This document shows positions 52,226 through 62,830 of a DNA stretch of 64,000 nt, in pieces. The notes below the pieces were generated by a model. That model was not told the DNA's origin. It saw only the letters and a list, made by a program, of their open reading frames with translations, and searched no databases. This DNA comes from Acanthosepion esculentum (lineage: Eukaryota; Mollusca; Cephalopoda; Sepiida; Sepiidae). Positions within the stretch are counted from its first letter, which is position 1; every line of letters begins with the position of its first letter. The DNA lies in NCBI GenBank assembly GCA_964036315.1, contig OZ038508.1, forward strand, positions 51,028,759 to 51,092,758. The letters run 5' to 3'. The position numbers and the translations under genes are program-made.

Positions 52226-52287
<62 letters not shown>
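52226..52287. repeat. (GATA)n microsatellite
   Basis: GATA run following the foldback tail, as TA does at 174. Confidence 0.95.
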
Positions 52288-52299
52288 TAATAGAAGAAA

Positions 52300-52441
52300 T
52301 ATAGTTTTAAGCTGTGCTATATTTATGGGATAAAGTGCTCAATAACAGATATAGAGCGTATGTAAATATAAAATTGAACATTGAAGTCAACACTCAAAGG
52401 CGACAGGCTGTTTCATGCTAAACGCAATCGTCAGGCCTGTA
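52300..52441 (-). repeat. Hammerhead-bearing repeat, family 3, copy 2
   Basis: Minus strand: stem I GGC/GCC, CTGACGA (52435-52429), TGC/GCA stem II after a U-U pair, GAAAC (52414-52410), stem III ACA/TGT with GCC loop, cleavage C (52402). It then runs into TTGAGTGTTGACTTCAATGT and the same tail as copy 1. Confidence 0.7.
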
Positions 52442-52594
52442 GGGAAAACAGGAGGTACGCTGAGTCCTTCTCTACAACAGACCTGTGAAATACGTGAAAA
52501 TTGTTTTAAGCAGCGAAAACTAAATTTTAAAAATTATTTGACTGTTAATAAGTTTAAGAAGATGGCAGTTGTCGATTTAATCTATTCTCATCTT

Positions 52595-52596
<2 letters not shown>
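52442..52596. other. Unassigned
   Basis: A 60-codon frame (52415-52597) has no motif. Confidence 0.35.

Positions 52597-52652
<56 letters not shown>
52597..52652. repeat. (TA)n microsatellite
   Basis: TA run. Confidence 0.95.
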
Positions 52653-52654
<2 letters not shown>

Positions 52655-53012
52655 TGTTCATAAAGTTCGTGTGCACTTTTAAAAAATTATAACTTTATTT
52701 GTATTAACGATAGAAATAATCTGTAAAAAATGTTATAAAGTTTAATATACCTAGTTTTAACTAAAATAACTAATGTGATTTCAGGCATTACTGTAAATCT
52801 GTTGGCAAATGATTTCCGTGAATTGCAAAATCGTATTACCCTTTGTATTGCTAATGATGGAGGACATATGGAAACTTAAATAAAATTTCAATAAAACCTT
52901 AAAATATATAGATTTATTTCTTTCTAATCCTTTTTATAAATTATTTCTATCGCAAATACAAATAAAGTTATAAAGTTTTTAAAGTGCATACGAACTTTAT
53001 GGACACCCTGTA
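52653..53012 (+). mobile_element. Tc1/mariner-type deletion derivative, copy 2
   Basis: The left end GGTGTTCATAAAGTTCGTGT and right end CGAACTTTATGGACACCCTG form inverted arms of about 80 bp (shared TAACTTTATTTGTATT.ACGATAG). A fragment NDFRELQNRITLCIANDGGHMET lies inside with its own stop. The transposase 3' scrap has been kept between two ends, as in an internally deleted element. Confidence 0.75.
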
Positions 53013-53199
53013 CGTATATATATATATATTGGCTCCTGAAAAATTAATTTCGGTTGAGCTCTGTGGGTGTGAGGGGTGCATTTGTAAACAGTGACAATTA
53101 AAGCTAATATAGCATGACTCTTCGGCAGAATTGAGTCACTGTCAGTCACTGTGTGTTTATCTAAATCTAAAAATAAACACGCTAAAATTCACCTTCATC

Positions 53200-53319
53200 C
53201 CTGCCGTGCGCCGACGGCTTAGTGGTAGAAGTTCCGACTGACGCCAATTCTGTCGGGTTTCGATCCGAATCGGACGTCTAGCTACACTGGTGAGCTGCGA
53301 AACAGTCTGTCTGTGGATG

Positions 53320-53322
<3 letters not shown>
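53200..53322 (+). mobile_element. tRNA-derived SINE with hammerhead, family 2, copy 2
   Basis: A-box-like CGGCTTAGTGGTAGAAG and B-box GGGTTTCGATCC form a clear tRNA head (53212-53280). It is followed by CGGACGTCTAGCTACA and a hammerhead-like CTGGTGA (53287-53293), GCTGC, GAAAC, AGTCTGTC. A6 is G and stem II is reduced, so this copy should be inactive. Confidence 0.75.

Positions 53323-53416
<94 letters not shown>
53323..53416. repeat. (TA)n microsatellite
   Basis: About 46 TA units, one of the longest pure runs in the window. Confidence 0.97.
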
Positions 53417-54734
53417 GTTTAATGTATATAAATTGAATTGGCTATGTTATTAGACTACAAAATAACGTCAATTTGTGAGGGGGGGGCACCCTGTATATTA
53501 TACATGCATCTCATATGAAGTTGACTGAAGATTCACTTCTCACTGACAGTTCCGTATGTATGACTCGGCTCCTTGATTTCACCCTGAGACCCTCTATAGC
53601 CGCTGCGGTACTCGCCTACAAATGTAATAATGTACGTATAAAAGTACGTATATAACCTCAAGATTTGCTTTGGCAATAAAATTTGGTTGCTTAATTTTGG
53701 TATGGGGAAGTGGTTATCCGAAATGTACGTATTGAATCTCGCCGTCTTGGCATGCCAGTGACGAGACAAGATATCTAGTGATAAGATATAGTGCAAGGAG
53801 AATAGGGTTCGTTCTTTTACTCAAGCTGTTTTGCATAAATTAGACATTATTTGCTTCAGCCTGTATTTGAACTCACTCTACCGACTCCGTCTGCCGCGTC
53901 GATAATTCTTACACTACCTCGCGCAGAAATCTAAATCGCTTATATATATAAATATATATATATATATATGCCTGTATGTCGACACTCTTCTCGCAACATT
54001 GTTACTTTTCTGTATAGAAAACTGCATCTTTCTTTTTCTTCTCAATTTTGGCCGCCTTCTTGGGCGCTCTAATCACACGCTCGATAGCGTTTACCGCGCA
54101 TATGGTGCTGTCACACGGCATTGTGGGAAGAACCTTTCGACGCTCCTGAATACGAAATCAACTTCACGCATAAATCAGTGTCCAAAACCATCGGTGCCAC
54201 GTCCGAAATGTTTTCTCTGCAATGCTTTGAATTGTGCTTCCGCCCGACAAGAAAGTGCGAATTCCAAGCGTATTAATGTCTTCTGTTCGAATAGAAGAGA
54301 TAGACAACTAAAGAAAAGAAAGAGAAAAAAAAAATTAAGTATAAGAATAAAGCCGCCATGTTTCTTTTATGTATGAATTAAAAACTTCACATTTCGCGTG
54401 AACTTCTCCAAATTTTAAATCACTATAAACTTAGATGTGTGAAACCCATAATCAAGTTTCTTGGCTAAAAAACAAGCATATTTAAGTCTTTTCCCTGTCA
54501 TTCCCCCGACGTTAGAGGTCATTGTAGTTATAAAAGATTTGTATAAATTATCTATACTGCTTCCAAAGTTTATTGCATCCATTAGCGTTAAGATCCACAA
54601 ATACACTTATTTGCTTGTTAAAAAATGTTATTAAAGTTTTCATTTATATATAGTTTGTCACTTTTTTAAATCATTTTAGTTTGTATTTTCAGTTAGATGA
54701 TAAAAGTGTTTATTATTAATCCCTGTCTTTTAAT
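53417..54734. other. Mostly unassigned; one tRNA-like scrap
   Basis: 53825-53935 on minus has GTGAGTTCAAATACAGG (B-box-like) and AGGTAGTGTAAGAATTATCG, a diverged SINE head. A 125-codon frame at 53999-54376 (+) ends in a Lys/Arg-rich stretch and contains C..C...N.C but matches nothing I know. No splice sites or promoter argued. Confidence 0.35.
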
Positions 54735-55530
54735 GAAAATGTCAACAGCGCAAGAGAAATCTCAATTTGTATCCTGACCCCTTGTTGCCTTCCATCAGTA
54801 TGACTGATGCTAACCTCCAGGTGAGCGTTCCGTTGCGCCTTCTCGGGCTAACATTTACCACTGACATAAAATGGAAAGACTATATTGAATCAATTGCTAG
54901 GTCTGCTGCTAGGAAAGTCGACTCACTGTGTCATGCTAGGCAATTTTTTCACTCCAGAATCTATCTTACAAATTTATAAATCTACCATTCGTCCTTGCTT
55001 TGAATATTGCTGTCACATCTGGTCTGGTGCTTCTGCTATATATTTAGAGATTCTTGATAAGATCCAAAGAAGAATCTGCAATGTTATGGGTCCTGACCTG
55101 GCTTCTTGCCTTCAGTCACTTTCCCACCGACGTAATGTAGCTTCTCTGTACATTTTCTATAAATACTTTCATGGTAATTGTTCTGACGAACTTTCGTCTT
55201 TGATAACTAGACTTTATGAATCTAAGCGCAGTACTTGATTGGCGGCAAGGTTTCATTATTTTACAGTGTATCCTAACAGTTTCTTCTATCGCACTCGTCG
55301 CTTGTGGAACTCTTTCAGCTTCTAGCTTCCCGGTCAACTTTGATCTTCAAGAATTTAAATATAATGTCAATCGTTATCTTCTGTCTTCATAATTCTTGAC
55401 CTTTTATTATTCCCTCTCCTTAATAATGATTTTCTTTCCTTTTTTTTTTTTCGCGTACTCTCTAACCTCAGTAACCTCTTGCGTCTTAATGGTTCTATTG
55501 CATTGCTTGGAGTGAAATGATTTAAATAAA
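54735..55530 (+). pseudogene. LINE family A RT C-terminal fragment, long copy
   Basis: NLYPDPLLPSISMTDANLQ, LRLLGLTFTTDIKWKDYIESIARSAARKVDSLCHAR, frameshift, FFTPESILQIYKSTIRPCFEYCCHIWSGASAIYLEILDKIQRRICNVMGPDLASCLQSLSHRRNVASL.IFYKYFHGNCSDELSSL, stop, then RTRRLWNSF and a 3' end ALLGVK. It aligns from residue about 775 of the 14-17 kb ORF2 and shows Cys where that copy has its premature stop. Confidence 0.87.
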
Positions 55531-55699
55531 ACAAGGGCCAAATCTGGCACACAGATCCAGCGGAATTACAGTACAAAGTATGAAAACAAAACACCGTCCT
55601 GTTAACATCCGTACCTGGTGCAAGAAGTTAGAGAAAACTGGAACTGGATCGTCTAGATGGTTACTGAATAATGTTATTGTATAGATGTCTGAGAAGGAA

Positions 55700-55960
55700 G
55701 TAAGTGTACCTTATGAGGATATGTAGGATAGATAACGATTGACACTAGAATTAAAGGCATTAAGATTGTAGTGGTCGGGCAAGCATTCCCTCGGAAGTCT
55801 GCTCGACAAGGTTGCCATTCTCTGGAAGAAACTCTCTGAATGAAACCGACTCCTTACCAAAGGAATAGGAAAAGAATAAGGATGTGGAATGTCGTGTCCT
55901 AGCTGTAAGGGGCTCAACTCGTTGAATTAAGGAATTCGCTGGTCTGAACAATTTTTATGG
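55700..55960 (-). pseudogene. LINE family B C-terminal fragment
   Basis: Minus strand: LIQRVEPLTARTRHSTSLFFSYSFGKE, then SFRESFFQRMATL.SRLPRECLPDHYNLNAFNSSVNRYL. Matches 4500-4780 rather than family A. Confidence 0.72.
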
Positions 55961-56394
55961 AAACAGCGGTAGAATAACGACGTTTCGCCTGTGAGGAAAG
56001 TGGCTGTAGAGTGGAAAATAATCACCCACAAAGGTATGTTAGAATTTCATATCAATCGGAAAGTACTATTGGCGAAACATAGTGATGAAAACAGCGGAGA
56101 TGAGAATACAAGGTTGAGCATTTTAGAACTTGGTAACATAGCTATTGTGAGTTCAATCCTTTGACCGCGTTGTACAGATGACAGTGGGAACAGGACTGGC
56201 AATAACTGAACAGTACTAAAAAATCAATTTTTATTACTATTCACCCACATACAAGACCCAAGAGCCACTCATTGTAGAGGATTACTGAAAGAGTTTATTG
56301 CATGAACGTAACATGGGTACAATAAGAAATGTAGATTATGTCGGTTGATCCTAAACTTGATGAGATTAAGATTTATAGAGATTTGTTTTAAGCG
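55961..56394. other. Unassigned
   Basis: Nothing recognised. Confidence 0.4.
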
Positions 56395-57130
56395 TTTCAC
56401 CCCAAGCAAGGCGGGAAGCCACTAGCACGCAAGGTGTTACAGAGAGTTGGAGCTAGAGCAAATAGGAGTGATAGAGGAAAGGATGAAGAGAAGGATAGGG
56501 GATAGATCAGGGCATCTGGAGACGTTGATTGACATTACATTTGAATAGATTATAGCTATCAGGGAAACAGGAAGAGGGGAGGGAGTTCCACAGAAGAGAT
56601 GGCTACATTTAACAGTTTCGACAGTGAAAGGGTTTGAGCGAGATGCCAGCCTAGTTGAACGCTTAAATTCATGAAGTTTGGGAACCAGCGAAAGCAGCTC
56701 ATCGGAGCAGTTACCATGAAAGTATTCGTAAAAAAAAAGACACAGAGAGGCGACGGCACGTCTGTGAAAGAGCGACTGCAGACGAGATGCCAGATCAGGG
56801 CCAATTACGTTGCATATCCGTCTCTGGATCTTTCCATGAACCTTGAGACAAACATAATGGGCACCAGACCATATATGACAGCAATACTCTATGCAAGCGC
56901 GAATGGTTGATTCGTAGATTTGAAGGATCGACTCCAGCGAGAAAAATTTCCTGTCGCCGCACAGGGAGCCAACTTTCCTTAATAAGAGATAAGGGAAACA
57001 TTCTCTCGGGAATTTGTTCCACAAATTAGCGGTTCTTGGCGAGGGTGAATAGAAAAGGAATGAGGATGATTAACAAAACAAGATACTTCCAGACATGCAC
57101 AGCAGAAAGAGAACGTTCTACGCGCGGAAT
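56395..57130 (-). pseudogene. LINE A fragment fused to a LINE B fragment
   Basis: From 57130 on minus: IILIPFLFTLAKNR, NLWNKFPRECFPYLLL (family B end). It is joined without a gap to RKVGSLCGDRKFFSLESILQIYESTIRACIEYCCHIWSGAHYVCLKVHGKIQRRICNVIGPDLASRLQSLFHRRAVASLCLFFYEYFHGNCSDELLSLVPKLHEFKRSTRLASRSNPFTVETVKC (family A). The 195-codon open frame spans the fusion point near 56985. The 3' UTR to 56395 carries AACACCTTGCGTGCTAGTGG and the CTTGCTTGGGGTGAAACG end. Confidence 0.82.
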
Positions 57131-57689
57131 GGTTTCAGCTCGAAATTCATCCTTGAAAGTTATCTGGCTCGAAAGACACCTGGCGAAAGCCGGGGGGCAG
57201 AACGGTCGAAACGTTTGGTAATAATACCAATGATGAGGACATTAGTCCTACTGTAAATAATGCTAATAATGGTTCAAAACTACCGACAAAACAAAACAAA
57301 AAAGAGAAAGATTTCCTTGGTTAATACTTAATAATCAAAACAATTAATATGAGAAAGCTCGTCTAAATCATTCATAAATGATAACATTCTATTTGAAAAT
57401 TGTATAAAGAACTGAAAAAGAGTAGATTGCACATCATGAAAAATGTGGTAATACAAACATAAAGATGAGGATAGTCGTTCAAACACTTCATAATATAATA
57501 AATTTATCCAAGAATTTCAGACAATATTGAGGAAGGCTATGGAGCCCAGTGGCTAAAATGTAGCAAATAATGCAACAGAGATGGGTATCAATAATTCGTG
57601 GAATGTAGACACAACTAGAGACAACAATGGTAGACGTAGAACGTACTGGTCTTTTTTTTATGATCACAACAACAAAGATAATGATACTC
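57131..57689. other. Unassigned, with one GGTCGAAACG block
   Basis: 57195-57270 carries CGGTCGAAACGTTTGGTAAT and ATGATGAGGACATTAGTCC, shared with 12593-12648. The rest is unrecognised. Confidence 0.4.
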
Positions 57690-58085
57690 ATCCGAATCCA
57701 TCTTCTTCTTCTCCTTCTTCTAAGTGTCGTGTTTCTTCAGGATGTTGACGATTATGGCTCTCTACAGTTCCCTGTCTTTCGTCTTTCTGCTATCTCTCCC
57801 AAACCCTGCTCCGCCATTCATTCACTCAAACACGCCAGGTAGGGTATGCGTTGTCTTCCTCTGTCCCTCTTGCCTTCAATCTGTCCTGTGAGTATCAGAT
57901 TTTCCAAGTCCTCTTTCTGCATTACTGCCCTAGAAATTGCAACTGTCCCTTTCTGATTTTAAGGATAAGTGTCCTTTTTGTTTCCATTTTCTCTAAAACT
58001 TCGTCGTTGCTCACGTGTTTGATCCATGGTATCCTCAGCATCCTTCAGTAGAACTACATTTCTGCTGCTTCATGTCTCTTCTTCT
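57690..58085 (-). pseudogene. RTE-like LINE C-terminal fragment
   Basis: Reverse complement of the same text as 60540-60960 (AGGATGCTGAGGATACCATG, GAGCAACGACGAAGTTTTAG, AGGACTTGGAAAATCTGATA). On minus it encodes the 'MLRIPWIKHVSNDEVLEKMET' and 'EDLENLILTGQIEGKR'-type tail in broken frames. Confidence 0.72.
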
Positions 58086-58149
58086 TCTGTGAGGTGATTT
58101 TCCATGATATGTCCCGGAAAGGGATATATTTGTTCGAAGTAGCTAAGTG

Positions 58150-58254
58150 GTTTTGGCTGACCACGCCGAAAGACAAGAGATCCCGGAGCAGGCGAGCCGC
58201 CTTACGCCGATCCCTCAAGCCCTTCGCATTCAGACTGGCTAACTTGATTAACAT
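58150..58254 (-). pseudogene. Tx1-like LINE ORF2 start
   Basis: MLIKLASLNAKGLRDRRKAARLLRDLLSFGV is almost the same as the start at 42146. It stops matching after about 31 residues. It begins within 10 bp of the end of the other Tx1 fragment. Confidence 0.8.
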
Positions 58255-58255
58255 C

Positions 58256-59510
58256 TTTTAAATCTGCGGAAGAGAAAAATAACAATTAGCCTATTCACCG
58301 ACACTCGCGAAGGAAATCCGATTGACCCCCGAGGTTTACGATGGTGCTCAACCCGCGAGATGGGGGGACTAATAGTAAGGAAAGGGAAAGCGCCCCTAAC
58401 AATCCCCGTCATAATCGAATCTCCTGTGAATGCTTGGCGTAGGAAAGCCAACCTTGAGGCGAGTTTGTGGCTCACCAAATGTGGCATTCCCAGGCCCCCA
58501 TGACACGGACGTTGTGCACAGACTCGTCTGTCGACCCGATTCCCGCGTCCCCTCCATAAAATGTAGGATAGCGAGCTAGAGCGGCTTCCGATGGTCTTTA
58601 CAGAGAGGGAATACGGACAATCGATAAAGAACAAGAGGGAAAACGTAAGTGGCACACGCCTCCGCCCTGCCCTTCACGGACAACTTCCGTCGACGCCAAT
58701 CTGACCGGCCGCGTCGACCTTTGCTCGTACTTCAGACCAATTTTTCTACAGCTGGAGGTCGGATCCAAACCACACTCCAAGAATGCGGACAGGACCATCC
58801 ATCCAACTGAAGGGACCCGGAAGATCGACCCCCTTCCAGGCAACTAACCGCAAGCCGAACGAGTCGTCGCGGTTAATCTTGGCCCCTGTCACTTTTTCGT
58901 ACCGATCAACCGCCTTCAGTACCGCCTCAATGTCGCTGCAGGACGACACGAAAGCAGATACGTTATCGGTGTACGCAGAAACCGTGGATGAAGTCTCTCC
59001 AGGAACGGCGATTCCGCGTAGGACCGGACTACACAACCCGTCTCGTAGCCGGCGAAGGAAAGGCTCCAACGCCAAAGCATAGAGTAGGGGCGACAGTGGA
59101 CAACCCTGACGAACCGACCTAGACAGCGCAAAAGCGCTCGACAGCTTCCCGTTAACCTGTACCACAGCACTGGGGGAGTGATACAGGAGGCTAGTCCAGC
59201 GGCAGAAGTCGGGTTCGAATCCGGCGGGCTGCAGGACAGCCGCAAGGTAGCGATGGTCAAACCTATGAAGTGCCTTGGACTGATCTAAATTGATCAGCGC
59301 AGCCTCATCGTCGTCTTTTACACCCTCTATGATCGTGGGGATCAGATGCAGGTTGCTCTGAATTGTTCGGCCCTTCACAGAACAAGTTTGCTCTGGACCC
59401 AACAGAGACTCGGCAACTGACTGCAAATGCTCTGTCAGGATCTTGGCGAAAATCTTTAACCCTGTGTTTAGCAGAGTTATGAGCCTATAATCATCTAAAC
59501 CCCGCCCAAC
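58256..59510 (-). pseudogene. Tx1-like LINE ORF2, reverse transcriptase half
   Basis: Minus strand from 59510: GLDDYRLITLLNTGLKIFAKILTEHLQSVAESLLGPEQTCSVKGRTIQSNLHLI, ALINLDQSKALHRFDHRYL (catalytic Asp kept), SVRQGCPLSPLLYALALEPFLRRL, VSAYTDNVSAFV, where the YADD box is now YTDN, and NRDDSFGLRLVAWKGVDLPGPFSWMDGPVRILGVWFG. Then GGLGMPHLVSHKLASRLAFLRQAF in another frame. The 681-bp main frame (58746-59426) is open. Relatives belong to the L1/Tx1 group. Confidence 0.88.
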
Positions 59511-59514
59511 ACCC

Positions 59515-59600
59515 TTGCCCTTTCGCCATAGTTTCTTTCAGTATCACTAATTCCTTGCATCTTAGTGACTTTATCGCCTTGCTTGAGGATAAATGATTAA
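59515..59600 (+). pseudogene. LINE 3' tip, plus strand
   Basis: NSLHLSDFIALLEDK followed by an AT tail resembles the ORF2 end of family A or B (LRLNGSIALLGVK at 55490). Confidence 0.45.
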
Positions 59601-59724
59601 AAATACATAGATTAGAATGACGGTTGAAAGGTGTGAGTAATGTGAACAATGTAATAGTAGATATGGAGCCAGAGAACACATCGGTCTAATGAAGGAGTAT
59701 CCAACTTTGTTTTAATCGAGCTCG

Positions 59725-60045
59725 GGCTTTGTTTCAGAAAGAGAATGCGAGGCCACATACTGCCAAGTTGACTAAGGAGAAGTTCAAATCGATGGACGGT
59801 GTTGAGACTCTTCCACATCCACCATTCAGTCCCGATGCTGCTCCAATTGACTATGGCCTATTCCGCTCAATGGCACACTTCCTCGGCGACCAGCGATTCA
59901 ACACTTTTGATGAAATGAAGGAAGCTTGTTCAAAGTTTTTTTATTATTATTCAAAGCCATCGCACTGGTATCTGAGACAGACTCTGATGCTGGCTGATCC
60001 CTGACAGAAGATCGTCGAGAATGATGGACTTTATTTTGTAGCATA
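59725..60045 (+). pseudogene. mariner transposase C-terminal fragment
   Basis: FQKENARPHTAKLTKEKFKSMDGVETLPHPPFSPDAAPIDYGLFRSMAHFLGDQRFNTFDEMKEACSKFF..KPSHWYLRQTLMLADP, stop, QKIVENDGLYF. The second catalytic Asp is Glu (normally DNARPHTA) while the third (PIDYGLF) is kept. Probably a different subfamily copy from the N-terminal piece at 28.4 kb. Confidence 0.9.
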
Positions 60046-60339
60046 AATGTTGGTATTGCTCCATAAAATTATGTTGTTTTCTTTCCGCTTCCTAAGTGAG
60101 TCAGGACTTTCTGGCCAACATAATAATAAAGAAAAATTATAGACTGCGAAAAATTGCTTTGTCGTGTTGGAAATTTGTAAAACATTTGTCGAGGAAGACG
60201 GGTTTAACTAAGATTTCCTTTTTATAGAATGTTTTTGAAAGTAGAAAAATATTTTAGTGTTATTTGAATGAAGGCTAATATGAAATGCGCTGGTCGTTTT
60301 CTAACCGTATGTCCCGTCTTCGAAACTCGCCATGGTCGA
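60046..60339. other. mariner 3' flank, otherwise unassigned
   Basis: GAGTCAGGACTTTCTGGCCA at 60098 may be the mariner terminus. Nothing else recognised. Confidence 0.4.
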
Positions 60340-60475
60340 TTTATTCGTGCGGCGACACCGTTGGAAAGTGCATAAAAAAAACATACAACGGGTAGACCCA
60401 AACCTTGAGTGAGATTGGGTAAAGTAAACCCTTCTATAGCCGTCGATGGTTCTGCAAGCACGAAATCACATGGGT
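60340..60475 (+). repeat. Dispersed repeat shared with 45589-45800
   Basis: GTGCGGCGACACCGTTGGAA, AAGTGCATAAAA, ATACAACGGGTAGACCCAAA and CCTTGAGTGAGATTGGG. Confidence 0.6.
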
Positions 60476-60539
60476 TTGAACGTATTGAACTGGTCCAAGA
60501 AATTGATCTCTCACTCTCCCCAAAAATGCAAATAAGCTC

Positions 60540-61236
60540 CGCTCAGCCTCTCTTCTCTCTTTATGTGCTGTGTCCTGTCAGAACGTTAACGATCATGGCT
60601 CTCCACAATTTTCAGTCCTTTGCATTTCTTAGTAAATTTTTCTTTCTGTTATTTCTCCTAAACCCTCTTCCGCCATCCATTTACTCAAGCTCACTAATGT
60701 TGTTTTCCTCTGTCTTTCTTGCCTCCAATCTATCCTGTGAGTATCAGATTTTCCAAGCCCTCTTTCCTCATTATATGCCCCAGAAACCTCAACTGTCACT
60801 TATAAGTAAAATTTCCTTTTTGTTTCCATTTTCTCTAAAACTTCGTCGTTGCTCACATGCCCGGTCCGTGGTAGAGTCAGCATCCTTCTGTAGAACCACA
60901 TTTCTGTTGCTTCAAGTATCTTCTTCGTCTTTGCAGAGATTGTCCAGAACTCACTGCGATACAAGAGAACAGATATCACTTAACAGTTTACTACTCATTT
61001 CCTTGTTTCTAGTGAAGTTTTTTCTATTTCTTAGTACACTGCTTAGCTTTTGGAATGCATCTTTGGCTATTCCAACACGTCTTCGGATTTCAGTACCACA
61101 CTTTCTGTCTTCTGTTAAAACACTCCCCAGATATTTAAATTTCCGGAATTGTTTGTTTCTAGTATCGTCGATTTGCAATTTGCATATTGGGCTCATTCTT
61201 TTGCTAGCTGAGGTGCAGTACGGATTTCGCAGGCGT
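60540..61236 (-). pseudogene. RTE-like LINE RT C-terminal half
   Basis: Minus strand: ICKLQIDDTRNKQFRKFKYLGSVLTEDRKCGTEIRRRVGIAKDAFQKLSSVLRNRKNFTRNKEMSSKLL (61200-60990). Downstream the tail is frameshifted to about 60540. KFKYLGS...D..C..EI..RIGIAK.AF.K is the RT-proximal signature of this LINE group. A solo LTR begins 6 bp upstream. Confidence 0.83.
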
Positions 61237-61241
61237 GTATA

Positions 61242-61528
61242 TGTTATGGTCCAATATCCTCGCACCACGGTTATGATCCAAGGTTAGGACCAAGGAAGAA
61301 CATCACGAACACAAGAGTAGAAAATAACAAAGATATATTACAACAGAAATATAATACAAGAAGTTGAAGGTGTTAGTATTAACTGTCAGTCTGGTTTAGA
61401 GTGAACTAATATTGTCTTGACTCTTTAGGTCTCAACTCATTCCTCTCCTCTTTTCTCTCTCTCAGAGAGGCGCAGTATTTATAGAGTCAGGAAGAGTCCA
61501 TTCTCGTTATAGGTAAGTTCCCATAACA
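61242..61528 (-). mobile_element. Solo LTR with 4-bp target duplication
   Basis: TGTTATGG at 61242-61249 and CCATAACA at 61521-61528 form a perfect 8-bp inverted repeat. The flanks are TATA on both sides (61238-61241 and 61529-61532). TATAAATACTGC on the minus strand is a promoter-like box and suggests minus orientation. 287 bp. Internal genes absent. Confidence 0.82.
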
Positions 61529-61652
61529 TATAATACGGTTTGGTTAGTTGCCCTGGGATACGGATGTCGGTTATTTTTCATGTGAAAAAGTCTTACTTAC
61601 TTACTCCAGGTTGTTCTATCCTGTAATTAGTATCGATTCATTGAAATAAGTA

Positions 61653-62074
61653 CAGGGTGCCTAGTAAAAAAAAACGGAAAATTTAGTATTACTGTTTTAT
61701 CTTTCAAGAACAATTGACCTTGAATAATCTTGAATAAAATTCTTGAATATTCATGACCTTGAATAACCATTCGAGTCTCGCATAATTACTTATCACTGAT
61801 TGGTTCTTTTAAGATTAACTGCTGCTCGATCTTGTAACACGCCATTTAAAGGTTATTTGCAGACAACATTCGTCTTTCGTTCTGCCCTTCTCGTATTGTT
61901 AAAGTGGTTTTGAGCATCAAGTTATCGTACTTTTCAAAGAAAAACATCCGACATGGGGATTGACGAAATGTACCGAAATTCTTCCTGGATTTTTCAGTCA
62001 CATAAGTCGCCACCATTTTTCAAGGATTGTCTCACGTCTTTCTGAATTTACCGCTTTTTTTACTGGGCACTCTC
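61653..62074. mobile_element. MITE-like element with imperfect inverted ends
   Basis: GGGTGCCTAGTAAAAAAA at the left pairs with TTTTTTTACTGGGCACTC at the right, arms about 33 bp with a few mismatches. 420 bp, non-coding. Confidence 0.6.
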
Positions 62075-62591
62075 TTATAACGAAGAAGGTATTTCTTGTG
62101 ACGAGGTTCAACGTTTTGAAGTAATAAATCTTATGTACGTATCATTGTGGTTGTTTCGTGTTAGAATAACTAAAGAATATATTTTTGTCCTCTCTGTTTA
62201 TTGTTTCAAATAGGCCCACGAAGACATTGTTTTAGTAGAGGTGGACTGATGAAAAACTAACGTTTTGATTGGTTTTAAATTGCTAGTTGGTGGTGATATT
62301 TTCTATCTCTAAATTGTGTATGGGTGGGCTTCTTCCGCAAGCTAATCTAGTTTTAGACGTGATGAAAACATCTGGTTCTGAGATCAGTGAAATTTAGATG
62401 GACGACACGTCTTTTTTTCCGAACACATACACTACGTCAGACTTTATTATACAAGTGAATGTTTTCATAACCAAATTGATAATAATCAACCGTTGTTGGT
62501 AACATTTTCAGAATATATTTGTATATCCTGAATTTTATATGAACTTCTGTTATCTATTTTTATTAGATATGCACGATGTCCCAAGATAATG
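62075..62591. other. Unassigned stretch
   Basis: Nothing recognised. Confidence 0.4.
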
Positions 62592-62593
62592 TA

Positions 62594-62828
62594 TTGGGTT
62601 GGTGCATAATTATCAGGCATTTTTAAAACAATATTTATTATGAAAAAAGAAACATAACAATTCAACAATATTATTTTTAAATAATTACTCCGGGGCGTAT
62701 GATTATCGACGCGCATTTTTAAAACCTGAAAAATAAAATATTTTTATTTAAAAAATTAAACAAAACAGCAATTTTTTTTAACAAATAACTCACCTACAAA
62801 AACGCCTGATAATTATGCACCAACCCAA
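62594..62828. mobile_element. mariner-type MITE with perfect ends
   Basis: Perfect 25-bp inverted ends (TTGGGTTGGTGCATAATTAT... and its complement at 62804-62828) with TA on each side. 235 bp, no ORF. GGGTTGGTGC is typical of mariner termini. Confidence 0.92.
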
Positions 62829-62830
62829 TA

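Noticed and set aside
53999..54376. 125-codon frame with hydrophobic start and basic end
   Set aside because: No motif, repeat-like surroundings and no conservation evidence; left unassigned.
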